Shown here: piece after piece, positions 32,875 through 42,223 of the stretch
Numbering within the stretch: position 1 is the stretch's first letter
Layout: the number at the start of each line of letters is the position of its first letter
NCBI GenBank assembly: GCA_905221605.1
Contig: CAJNDS010002645.1
Span: forward strand, 64,001-128,000
DNA length: 64,000 nucleotides
Reading direction: 5' to 3'
Source: Symbiodinium natans
Lineage: Eukaryota > Sar > Dinophyceae > Suessiales > Symbiodiniaceae
Translations under genes and position numbers: made by a program
The notes under the pieces: generated by a model
Told to the model about the DNA's origin: nothing
Seen by the model: the letters and a program-made list of their open reading frames with translations, nothing else
The model's database searches: none

Positions 32875-33562
32875 CCAGGCAAAGAGAAGTTCGAGGACGT
32901 GTGCTTGGTGGACTGCTTTCATGCCCATGGGATCAAAGCGACGTACAGTCGGGACGGTCCACTGTGGGCCATGGCTGATGGCAACGCCATCCTGCAGCCT
33001 TTTCAGCAACTCCACTGAAAACTAACGGTTATCGTAAAACACTGCAAACAACCACAATCCAAGGAAGGCACTAGTGCTCGTGAAGAAGACTATCATCACT
33101 CAGCCTGGAGAGTACGTTATCGGCACGCAGAGGCACTTCATAGCTCTTCGCTGGCTTGACGATGAGCTTTCTATTAATTTCGGAAAGCGGCGACACGAGT
33201 GGGAGCCTGCTTTCTTTGACGAGGAGCTGGAGGCTAGTAATTCAATGATTGTGTCCTGCTCACAAGAATCGCAGTGTGATGATCAGGCGTTCTGCGAGAG
33301 TTGTCCCATCTCTGGCAAAATTTACGTCAATCCCAGCAGCGCTGACGCAGTTTTCCGCCTGGAGGCTGTCCTTACCATTGTCTTCGTTGTAACGCTTAAA
33401 CTCTTTCTCTGGAAGGAACTCGCCGCTGTGGAAACTGTCGACAATCACGCGAAGGACATGCCTGGTTCGGGTCTTGAGTCGCTTGTCTGCGAGATGCTCT
33501 TGCGGCACCTGCTCGATGTCCCTCAGTCGACGCCTAGACAACAGGCCGTGTCCACACTCTAA
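32875..33562 (+). CDS. Two exon-like frames, possible cysteine-protease-like protein (right copy)
   Basis: Same structure as 27368-28055: PGKEKFEDVCLV... in the first frame up to TGA at 33016-33018, then LVKKTIITQPGEYVIGTQ in the second. One residue differs (a Gly to Arg change just before HFIAL). A further exon-like frame starts at the ATG at about 33584 and runs until a T homopolymer at about 33712, where the copies differ in length. The protease suggestion is weak, as explained for the left copy. Confidence 0.35.
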
Positions 33563-33867
33563 CCAGCTGGAATCAGGCGGTGGATGAAGGAAATGCTTCA
33601 TCGGGACCTGATTTCCTCTGGCGGCGAGATACAAGGAAACGTGAGGCGACCGCACACTCTGCGTGATGTTTTCGAGATTCCCGGCTTTATGGAGGCCAGA
33701 ACTCGCAGCGCTTTTTTTTTGTACTGAAAGCATGTACTCGCAGCAACATTCTGTGCATCGCAGGCCTATTTCTCTGAGGATTCGTCTGCGACACCGGCGA
33801 CTAGCAATCAGGTCTCTGATGCTCAGTCGGAACATGATCTCTGTATAGTTATCTTCTTGTCCATAAG

Positions 33868-34173
33868 ATGTGTACCTTGGACGAAGCTCAATGGCGTCTG
33901 CTCGATATCTGCAGGAACATGCACAGTCTTCTCGATGTAAATCAACGTCACCAACGCAGGCTGCGAACGCAATTTGTAACATGTCATTCAGTATATTTAC
34001 TTCGACACGTGCTGCAGCAAGAAGGACAATGCAAGATCTGCGACATCGACAAAAAGTTTCTCGCCACCGAAGAAGGCAAAGCCGCCAAGTGCAACTTATG
34101 CGGCGCTGAACGCGCCCATAAAATCTTGCATGTAACGTGTGTCACGTCAGGTCATGGATGTTCCGAACTATAA
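33868..34173 (+). CDS. Small zinc-ribbon-like protein (right copy)
   Basis: Identical in protein sequence to the left copy at 28360-28665, with the CKIC...CNLC pairs. A plausible small DNA- or protein-binding accessory of the element, or an exon of a larger product. Confidence 0.35.
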   Translation: MCTLDEAQWRLLDICRNMHSLLDVNQRHQRRLRTQFVTCHSVYLLRHVLQQEGQCKICDIDKKFLATEEGKAAKCNLCGAERAHKILHVTCVTSGHGCSEL

Positions 34174-34519
34174 GATCCCGAAGCGGTTCACTCCAATGGA
34201 TTCGGCAGCACACCTGGAGATGAGCGTGGCGCGAAACGGTTTGCATTCAGTCGTGCGTAGACGAGCGGATAGCGCGAGTGTGGAATTTGAGTTCCACAGT
34301 CGTGCGCAGTCCAATTGCCTTACTGAGCGCGAACTTCTCTCGCAGCATCCACTTCTGGAAACGATGGGATTTCGCGGGCAGGTTCCGGGTGTTTTTTTGT
34401 ACTACCCCGAGCTCAAATGGATTTTCTGGTCGGACAATGTGGACGATGCCCGGAACATGCTGAAGGAGTACATCTACTCCACCAGGCAAAGGCAGTGTGA
34501 CTCTTCAGAGGCAAGCTAA
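34154..34519 (+). CDS. Small unidentified ORF (right copy)
   Basis: Starts at ATG 34154, overlapping the zinc-ribbon frame by about 20 bases in another phase. Ends in TAA (agc-taa here, agt-taa in the left copy). The open stretch that follows (TVLDAVSAARCFDDETAASS) suggests the true transcript skips this stop by splicing. No recognisable domain. Confidence 0.35.
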   Translation: MDVPNYKIPKRFTPMDSAAHLEMSVARNGLHSVVRRRADSASVEFEFHSRAQSNCLTERELLSQHPLLETMGFRGQVPGVFLYYPELKWIFWSDNVDDARNMLKEYIYSTRQRQCDSSEAS

Positions 34520-34789
34520 ACATACCGTGCTCGATGCTGTGTCCGCTGCGAGGTGCTTTGACGACGAGACTGCTGCGTCTTCTTCGCCGGAAACTGAGAA
34601 GCTCAACGTACGCAGGCGTGCCTCCATAGCTTCACGCAGGTAGAATCCGTCGCGACATCAAACTGAAGTCGTTGTTCGCTACAGTGTTGTTTTAAATACA
34701 AGTTGCTGTGAGACATATGGTTGCATGCACATGCAGGTGGTCACGGCGCAACAGCGTGTCAGCGTCGCTTGCGTGTACGACCAGTGTCA

Positions 34790-36334
34790 ATGATGCTACA
34801 CAAACAAGGCAGCTTTGAGTGTACATGTTCTAACGGTTATTCTTTGTCAAAAACAAGCCAACAAGCTTTTCAAGTGGCTAACTTGAGGACATCACGATGG
34901 AGGAGATCGCGCTCGTTTCAGCAACAAGAAGATTACCATGGAGGCAGTTTCCACGACGACATACTCAGCATGTTGCCAGGCATGTTCTTCTCTTATGACT
35001 ACTCGAGATCACTTGCAGCGACATGCAAGCACTTGTTCATGGCTGTGAGAAGTGTAACGTACTGGCGCAACAAAACGATCTCCATGAACGTCCCAGAGTT
35101 CGACGATCCGGCGAAGCTGCGTGCCATGAGAAGAGCATATACTGCGGCAGGAATGGTAACTTTCAATCTGCGTCAACTGGCTATGCTACACGACTTTCCA
35201 GAAAGATTTCTTTTGGAGTGGAACTATGAAAACGTTCCTCAGTTTCAAGCGAACAGCAATTTCTTCAGCTTTCAGTCAGACGGGCCGTTGATGGGTTGCG
35301 CAAGCTTTGAAATCACACTGCCAGCGAACATCAAGGGCTTGTATATAGGCGTCCGACAATGGCGAGTGATCAGACCCGCCGCTTTCTTTCGCATTGACAA
35401 TGTGTTTCAGGACAACTGTACTGTTTCCGCAAGTATGAACAGCCAGCCTCCAGTCCCACACGCTGGGCGACGTGCTGAAATTCAGCCGAATCGTCCACAT
35501 AAATTTAGTGTGATCTGGCATCAGCGCATGTTGGAACTGTCCATAGACAACGTCGGAGTTTCTCGTGCTCGACTGTTGGATGGACACGAGGACAGCGTGT
35601 CGCCCTTGGCCCAACTGTTTGTGTGGATTTCCGCATCCTCTCCGACAACTCACGCAGCTGCAACTTTTAAACCTTTGCCCTCTATGGTTCAGCTGCATGC
35701 ACAGATTCAATGTGCAATGTGTCGAAGAGAATACAATCTCAACAGGCCCCGCTGGGCAGTGTGTCCTTTATGCATGACCTGGATATGCCAGGGTCACGTG
35801 CAGCATTCACCTGCGAGAAGGTGTCCTAACTGTCCAAGTCAGTTGATGGACTTCGTTGGTGGCAGCAGTCAGAACTTGCCGTACGTGAACGCAGCCGCCT
35901 ATTACAAAACAAATGCCTGGACCGAATGGTCTGACTTGAAGCACGTGGGCGTGGTTGCCAAGATATTCAGGCAGAACACTGCGTTGTTTGACCGCATGCC
36001 ATCAGCTGTCGACTTGCTCCCTGATCCACAGGAAAGACTGCGTGTGGGCAAGCGCCAATGGGAGCAGGTGATGTACAGGGCTCGAAACATCATAGCATTC
36101 TTGGCACAAGACAAGAATACTATCCTGTTTCATTTTCTGCATGAACTTTGCAAGCTCGATTCTTGCCGACTCAGAGTTCTTGAAGGTTTGCCACATCCAG
36201 CAGAGTTCGGGAACTCACTGGAATGGCAAAGCATTGCATTGAGCTTTGCCCTGCGTCTGCATTTATTCTTGGCCATAGAGCAAGAACGACGTTCCAAGCA
36301 ATACGGCAATGATCATGTTGATGCTTCGTCTTAA
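34790..36334 (+). CDS. F-box-like / lectin-fold-like / RING-like protein
   Basis: The frame opens at 34721 without an ATG, just before a strong acceptor (atgcag). The first ATG is at 34790, giving about 514 residues, but an exon start further down (cgtttcag at about 34922) is also possible. Order: an F-box-like helix set (DDILSMLPGMFFSYDYSRSL, then CKHLFMAVRSVTYW) at about residues 55-95; a central beta-rich region (FEITLPANIKGLYIGVRQW, HKFSVIWHQRMLELSIDNV) resembling a SPRY/lectin sandwich; a zinc-binding region at about 35711-35845 with CAMC, CPLC, CQGH and CPNC, i.e. RING-like; and a helical C terminus. This layout is that of a ubiquitin-ligase subunit or E3, which an element could use against host factors. 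The domain calls are by eye and uncertain; the RING-like cysteines are the firmest part. Confidence 0.5.
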   Translation: MMLHKQGSFECTCSNGYSLSKTSQQAFQVANLRTSRWRRSRSFQQQEDYHGGSFHDDILSMLPGMFFSYDYSRSLAATCKHLFMAVRSVTYWRNKTISMNVPEFDDPAKLRAMRRAYTAAGMVTFNLRQLAMLHDFPERFLLEWNYENVPQFQANSNFFSFQSDGPLMGCASFEITLPANIKGLYIGVRQWRVIRPAAFFRIDNVFQDNCTVSASMNSQPPVPHAGRRAEIQPNRPHKFSVIWHQRMLELSIDNVGVSRARLLDGHEDSVSPLAQLFVWISASSPTTHAAATFKPLPSMVQLHAQIQCAMCRREYNLNRPRWAVCPLCMTWICQGHVQHSPARRCPNCPSQLMDFVGGSSQNLPYVNAAAYYKTNAWTEWSDLKHVGVVAKIFRQNTALFDRMPSAVDLLPDPQERLRVGKRQWEQVMYRARNIIAFLAQDKNTILFHFLHELCKLDSCRLRVLEGLPHPAEFGNSLEWQSIALSFALRLHLFLAIEQERRSKQYGNDHVDASS

Positions 36335-36445
36335 CTTAAAACAGTTTATGTTTTGTTCATTCTTTAGCAAACAAGCATAAAAAAAACAACAACAATGTGA
36401 ACTAGCCGCGAGTATTCATGCTGTTGAATAAAAAAACACACGCAG
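36335..36445. other. Short intergenic or intronic AT-rich spacer
   Basis: A-rich sequence (aaaaaaaacaacaacaa) between the stop of the F-box/RING-like frame and the acid-rich exon that starts after 'cacacgcag'. It could be an intron 3' part, or a terminator plus promoter. No frame. Confidence 0.4.
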
Positions 36446-36594
36446 GATGCCTTGGCGGCGGAAGCCTTAGCAGATGACTTCCTTGGGGGTGCGTCGGACG
36501 ATGCGGAGAGCCTGGCGATGGACGTTGAAGCTTCTGTTTACGGAGAAGGACAGTGTTGCAATGATCCAGATTGTCTTAACACATTCGTTGCGTT
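36446..36594 (+). CDS. Candidate 5' exon of the giant polyprotein gene
   Basis: After a good acceptor (cacacgcag|GAT) the frame reads DALAAEALADDFLGGASDDA, then EASVYGEGQCCNDPDCLNTF, clearly protein-like and acidic. An internal ATG at 36518 (MDVEASVYGEG) could be the start. The frame would leave through a donor GTATAC at 36595. A 36-base intron ending ttatag at 36630 would then bring it in phase into the next exon (LEGGWTGLMGRIVGAV). 36 bases is very short, so this join is tentative; the exon itself is more secure than the join. Confidence 0.35.
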
Positions 36595-36630
36595 GTATAC
36601 TGTCGCCTTCGCTTATTAGTTTAATTATAG

Positions 36631-39600
36631 TCTTGAAGGAGGATGGACTGGTCTCATGGGACGCATAGTCGGAGCAGTTCTTTGTCGCGATCCGATCACG
36701 CCTGTGTTTCACATGCCATCAGACCCTGGGACAGCCACAACCTTTTTTTTACAAGCGCGAACTGATTTATCCACCATCAATCCACATCAACATGATAAAG
36801 CTTTGCGCTTCGAGCCAGACGGTCACAAGTATTTCTGCAACGACTCCGCTATCGGATGCAGTGTCCCCGGGCTGTAGATTAGCACATGTAAATGTAACAA
36901 AAATATCACGCAACGAAGGTAATGTAGTTTTGCAATAGTGTACAAGCTGAGGTCACTGGACTGCTACATGAATATTCTCAGGAGTTCGACTCATCTGATG
37001 CGATAGTGAAGATGAAGGCCGGAGCGCGATGGCCCAGGGAAGAGTATGTGGCCAACGACGTCAATTTCAAGCTTATTGCTTCCATGCTTGCCGGAGAAGA
37101 TTGCTTTTATCAAGCGGACCTTGTCCACGAACTCACACAAGACCAACCGGATCTGAAAGTCGTTTGTGATCTTTTCAAGAGAAGTCGAGCTGATCTTGCC
37201 AATTGGGAAGAGCTTATGTCCAGTTTCATGCTGCACGACAGCGAGATCGTGGACTTGTGGCAAGTTCAGAGAGACCATGCTGCAAACGCTGGCACTTGGA
37301 TGCACGCGATGTTGGAAAACCTTCTGAACGGCTATCAGATCATGCCAGGACCCATGGAGGGTGAGCTTCATGCAGCCATTCGTGTACTTGGAACGATCGG
37401 TGATGTCCAAGCATACAGAACAGAGTGGTGCATTCATGCGCCAGAAGAAGATCTGGCAGGATCAATCGACCTTGTCTTGCGATTCCCGGATAGGGGCGAG
37501 TTCGTTCTAGTGGACTGGAAGCGCAGCTCGAAGTTGAGGGAGAAATACAACAGCTATGGACATTTCATGAAAAGCCCGCTTGATACTGTCCCTGATTGTC
37601 AGGGAGAGCACTATCGCCTGCAGCTGAACGTGTACAAGTGGATCTTGGAGAAGTATTACGAGATCAAGGTTGCAAGGATGCTCGTTGTGTGCATACATCC
37701 GAACTACCTTCCGCTAGGTTTCATCGACGACGTGCCAGACATGCAGGAGTCGGTGACAAAGCTTATGAGCATCAGACGTGATCTCTTGCTCTCCAAAGCA
37801 CTACAAAAGAGTCGCGATACCAACGCAAATCAGCAGCAGCAAACGGAAGAACCAGAACCCACACTGCCCTTCACAGTTGTTCTTCCACATGAGAGTCCAG
37901 GCGATCCACTTTCCGACGACGCTGCGGTGGTGTTGAGCAAGCTCTTAGACAATGCAGACGATGAGGTGCCTCACAGTGCCAAGAAAAGGCGTCTTTTGCC
38001 GGGAGCTGACAGTCACCTGCAGCGTTTCTCGAAGATCTTCAGAGACTCGGCCGACTGCATAGCTACTGTGCTGGACACGTACCCTCGGGATGTCAGAAAC
38101 ACACGGCATGACATTCGCAAGAAAACGCAGGATTCTCTCTTGCAATTGAAGGTAGCCTATCCGGATACCAGCGTTGAGTTGCAGCGACTTATTCTGGTTG
38201 CTTCTTACATGGTCGACAGAAACTTGTCGGGCAAGCTTTTACTTGCAGACGCTGCAACAATACTTTGGATGGTCGAGGGCGAAAGACATCTGCGAGTTCA
38301 CAGAGGCTTCTTGTATATTTACAATGACGATGGCTCATTTGTGCCATTTGGCGGCATTCCTCCTGAGGCAGTGCTTCATCGAGTCCTCGTGTTTTTCACA
38401 ACTCTGGAAGGTATCTTCAAAAGGATGAAAGACAACGTCAAAAGACAACCGGATGCTATTGCCGCTGCGATCATGAGTGACAAGCAGAATTTCGTTGACG
38501 AAGCAGCATTTCTGGATGCCTGCAGACATGCAGCAAGATGCCAAATCAAAAGCGCACAACTTGAACGCCTCGATTCAGGAGCCGACGACCGTCCAGTTTT
38601 CCCAGACCAGAATCCCGACCAGGAGTCGTGGACTAGCAATTTCGCGGACAACAGCTTCAAGATGCGTTGCTTCCTCAGAAGCGAGCTTATGCAGACTCGC
38701 ATGGTATCACTTATTGTTGAATGGTGTGAAAGTGAAGATCAAAGGGAGCCTGCTGTTTGCTTGGACGACGTTTGTTTCAAGTACGATTCACCTGATTCAG
38801 AACACCCTATCGAGGTCGTCAAGAAAAGCGCGGAAAACAACTGCTACGTGCACATACCGCACGCCTTGCTGGACGTCGTGCTGGAGCACAATGTAGAGCG
38901 TCTGCAACGCTTCTACCAGCAGACTTTTTGGTGCAATTGTGATGTTTTCGAATGCTTTCAAAGTGCACTGGCATTAGCGAAACGAGGCTTGAACGTCGAC
39001 AGGTGTTTCATAGGGATTTCACCTGGTGGTGTCGGTCAAAGCTTATACTCCTTGCACTTGTCGGAAATGTACAAGCAGCACCACTGTTTTTTTGATCCGA
39101 ACGTGTGGCATCTGGACGAGGAGCTTCGCAAGCAAGTGGAATCTTTCGCCCGTTGTTTTATACTGACGGGTCAAGAGGCTCCCGAGAGTAGCAAGAAGTT
39201 GCATACCGACCTCTACAAGAAGACGATGTCTGCTGATGGCATTATGGGACGCAAGCCGTACGGGTATACTACCCGCATGTTCCACGTTATTGGTTGGAAG
39301 CGTCTGGAGCTTAATCGCATGATGCATTTTGCAGGAGTTAGTCTGGCCAACTTCCATTCCTTATTTAGACGCGCGTTCATCTGGAAAGGGAAAGCGCGTT
39401 TCGTGCATCCAAAATTTCTGCTGAACTACAACGATCACGAGCTGGACGGGATTTTTGCTGCAGACCCTAGCCTCAACAAATTTATGCTTACATCTCAGGC
39501 CTCAATCGCAGGTCTGCGCTTGCAGTGGGCCTTTGAGCGCAATCACACCAGGGACGATTGCTACCAGCTCATCGAAGCTTACTGCAATGGTGGAGATTCG

Positions 39601-42123
39601 TACTTGACGGAAGATGTCATGCGGATGGCATGTGGCCTCACCGTCCGTCAACGCCAGCTCGAAGAGGGCGATGGTATTGCTGCCGTACTCGAGGGTGACA
39701 AAGCCAGTCAGAACGACAGAGAAAACAAAGTCAATGAGTGGGAGACACTTCGGCTTTTCATATTCGAAACATTGCTTTCCACAACGACGGAGCTGCTCAC
39801 CTTTCACGAGTTCAAGAAGCTGGCCTTGAAGCAGGCAAAAACCCCTAATCTGTCAAAAGAAAACTTGTGGGACGAGATGGAAAACAAATGCGTGATGCGT
39901 GCTGGAATTGTTAAGCACAAGACAAGCAAAGTGAAGCCCGGTGCTTTCATTCCTTTCATGACCTTCGAAAAGACGTTCCGGGAAATCTTGCCTGAGGCCG
40001 ATGCAGGCAACGTGAGGATGGTATTCGAGGAAGAGCACGACATGCAGAGCTTGCGACAGTATGCAGTCACGCACTCGAGTCGGAAGAAGAACTCTCTTTG
40101 TTTGCTCGAGTACCACAAGGTCATGTCCAAGACTGCAGCGGGCGAGTCCAAGAAAGGAAGGCCGGTAGCTGAGCAAGAGGCTGTCACACGAAAACATTCC
40201 AGCGCGCTGCAGAAATTACAGGCTCACGAAAAAAGCATTAAGTGCTTGCTTGATGGCAGTGATGCAAGTGGTTGTGCACGCAGCCCGGGAAGGCGACTCA
40301 GAGTGAAAGGCGTTCTGTCAAAACAGATCACCTATCATTATCCTGATAAGCCAGCCTACACGGTGACGCCTCGTCGGTACGCTGGACTGGGTAGCGCGCA
40401 GGCTATGTCCCGCAGACTCCAGATGCATGTTCTAGAGACACACTCTGCAGATTTAGACATACAAAACTGCTGTTTCTCGCTTACGTACCAGTTGCTGGAG
40501 AAGATGAAGCCGGAGCCAGCTTTACCGAAAGACCTGGGCGAGGTTCTCGAGGAACTTGCTCACAGGCGCGATGACTTCATTCAGAGGCTGCAGTTATCTC
40601 GATCAAAAGGAAAAGATGTGCTGAACGCTATTCTGAATGGTGGAACGCCATCAGAAGATCTAAAAGAAAATGAGGATGTCAGGAAGCTGCAGAGAATTTC
40701 ATTATACTTGCGCTGGGTTGCATGTAACATTCTTCACGAGGACTACATGAGCTTGAAGGATCAGAAGGGCAAGAATTTTCCTTCGGCGACAATTTTTTCT
40801 TTGTTGTGGCACGCGGTGGAAGATCGAATTCTTCAGTGCTGGTCAGAGCACGTCCTCGTCGTGGATCCAAAGCCGGCACACCTGTCCTTGCATTTCGATG
40901 GCCTTAGAATATCGAGAGCATGGACTGCAGACATCCAGAAGTTTTGTGCCTCGAGTGAAAGCATTATCGAACAACAAACAGGCTTCAAAGTGAAGATCGT
41001 GGAGAAGAAACCCCTGGATTTTTTGTCCGCGATACAGCGCGCGTCAGAAGAAGTTCCTGCGTTAGAATCTCTTCCGGATGTATGTCTTCGTCGAGGCAAT
41101 TGCATACCATGTGCTCTTTGGCATACGACACCTCTGCTGCGAGCTGTCATTGCAGCGTCTCTTCAAAATAGCGAAGTCGCGGAAAACACTGAGGCGGAAG
41201 ACGCAGGCTTCAGATGCTATCGCAGCGCCAGCAAGCTTTATCAAGTTGATCTCGCCTGCAGCCTGGGTCTGCCGCCCAAAGGAGTCAGTGCATTTCTGCT
41301 TCATTTTGAAGGCGCCGGAGCTCCGCATTGTGTCGCAGTTGATATGGCTTCAGACGAGACAGCGATCACAGTTCGTGACGGCCGACGTGGCTTCCGACTT
41401 TCTCGGAGCTCTTTCCACGAAGCCTTCGGTTCGGCTGTGGACTCTCGAACTATTGTGTGTTACTGGCCAAGACGATGCAATGAAGACATCCCTGCAGAAG
41501 CCTTGCTGCTCTTAGACATGCAGGCCGGTGCGACGTCGGACACATCGGACGACGAAGGAAACACGCTGTTTTCCTTGTCCCCATCGAGGATCGAGTTTGA
41601 CTCCGAAGACCGCCCATTTGTGTCGGACAACATTTTACATTGTCTGGAGACAGAAGTCAAAGAGGTAAGCAGCAATCTGGCAGCTCGCGCGAAAACAAAC
41701 AACGGAAGACGAACATGTCCCTTCTGTCCCTTTCGATCGTTTAGCCGACTTTCATCCCTGAGAACCCATATCACCAAACATCATCGCTTCGAACGTCAGT
41801 TCATTCCTTCAGGAAGCAAGCAAGTAAAGGTTGTGCTGGCACTGTACAATCACGCTGCGTCGTCGCAATGTCGAGCAGAAGCACTTCTTCAGGAAAGCGC
41901 ATGCATACTGCGGAATACTGTGGTGCCGCCGCTCTCAGCGTCTATCACTCACATCGACAAGCACATCCGACTGGTCTTCGATCGCACTGGCCCGATGTAT
42001 GTCAATGTGAGTGCAGTTGGCGACTCGCTTCATGTGCGACGTGCTCGCAATCTGTATTACACACACACCTTCGCGGATCTCTTGCTGCAGGAGATGACGA
42101 TGACTCATGCTCAAGAGCTTTAG
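36631..42123 (+). CDS. Giant replicative polyprotein: nuclease, helicase, polymerase-like, protease-like, zinc finger
   Basis: Two exons, 36631-36862 and 36952-42123; the second alone is about 1,700 codons. Numbers below count from 37006. (1) PD-(D/E)XK nuclease of the RecB/Cas4 type, about 1-260 plus the upstream exon: GTWMHAMLE at 96, AGSIDLV at 151 with D155, VDWKR at 169 with D170 and K172, and HYRLQLNVY at 202. (2) SF3/D5-like helicase, about 640-800: GISPGGVGQS at 670, the P-loop with Gln in place of Lys, then CFILTGQEAPE. (3) Polymerase-like stretch, about 1100-1310, with DLDIQN, RSKGKDVLNAILNGG and LHFDGLRI in the order of family-A palm motifs A, B and C. (4) OTU-like protease segment: GNC at 1364, H1441, D1458. 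(5) C2H2 finger at 1571-1593. Probably replicates the element's own DNA. The nuclease call is strong; the polymerase and protease calls are tentative. The C-terminal 110 residues may belong to the transposase that follows. Confidence 0.65.
36863..36951 (+). other. 89-base GT-AG intron in the nuclease domain
   Basis: The upstream frame reads FEPDGHKYFCNDSAIGCS and then would stop shortly after. The downstream frame is open before any ATG and reads VTGLLHEYSQEFDSSDAIVK. Removing GT(36863)...AG(36951) joins them in phase as GCS-VTGLLHEYSQEFD, the expected order for the start of this nuclease family (a His-x-Tyr strand, then SVT, then an FD helix). The first bases of the intron (GTCCCCGGGCTG) resemble the first bases of the next exon (GTCACTGGACTG), as if the intron had arisen from a tandem duplication of 89 bases. 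Confidence 0.65.
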
Positions 42124-42223
42124 GCTGCCTTAGCATTGTTTCTTTTGTATCTTAGTAGATACGCTCATAGAATACTGATGTTATTGTCTAAGCAAGGTGC
42201 GAAGCATATGGCCTCGCTGTCAC

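Larger units (their letters stand above)
30354..35761. repeat. Right copy of the 5.4-kb duplication
   Basis: Matches 24854-30253 base for base apart from scattered changes. Unlike the left copy it continues without a break past 35761 into the rest of the F-box/RING-like gene, the giant ORF and the transposase. This copy is therefore the one to use for gene models. It contains the tandem repeats again at about 30740-31290 and 31727-32440. Confidence 0.9.

Noticed and set aside
33260-33982. Minus-strand frame of 240 codons
   Set aside because: It lies antisense to better plus-strand frames and is split in the left copy by a one-base difference in a T run, so it depends on homopolymer length and is not conserved.
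36474-36668. Plus-strand 64-codon frame in front of the giant gene
   Set aside because: It overlaps the acidic exon at 36446-36594 in a different phase and has a less protein-like composition.
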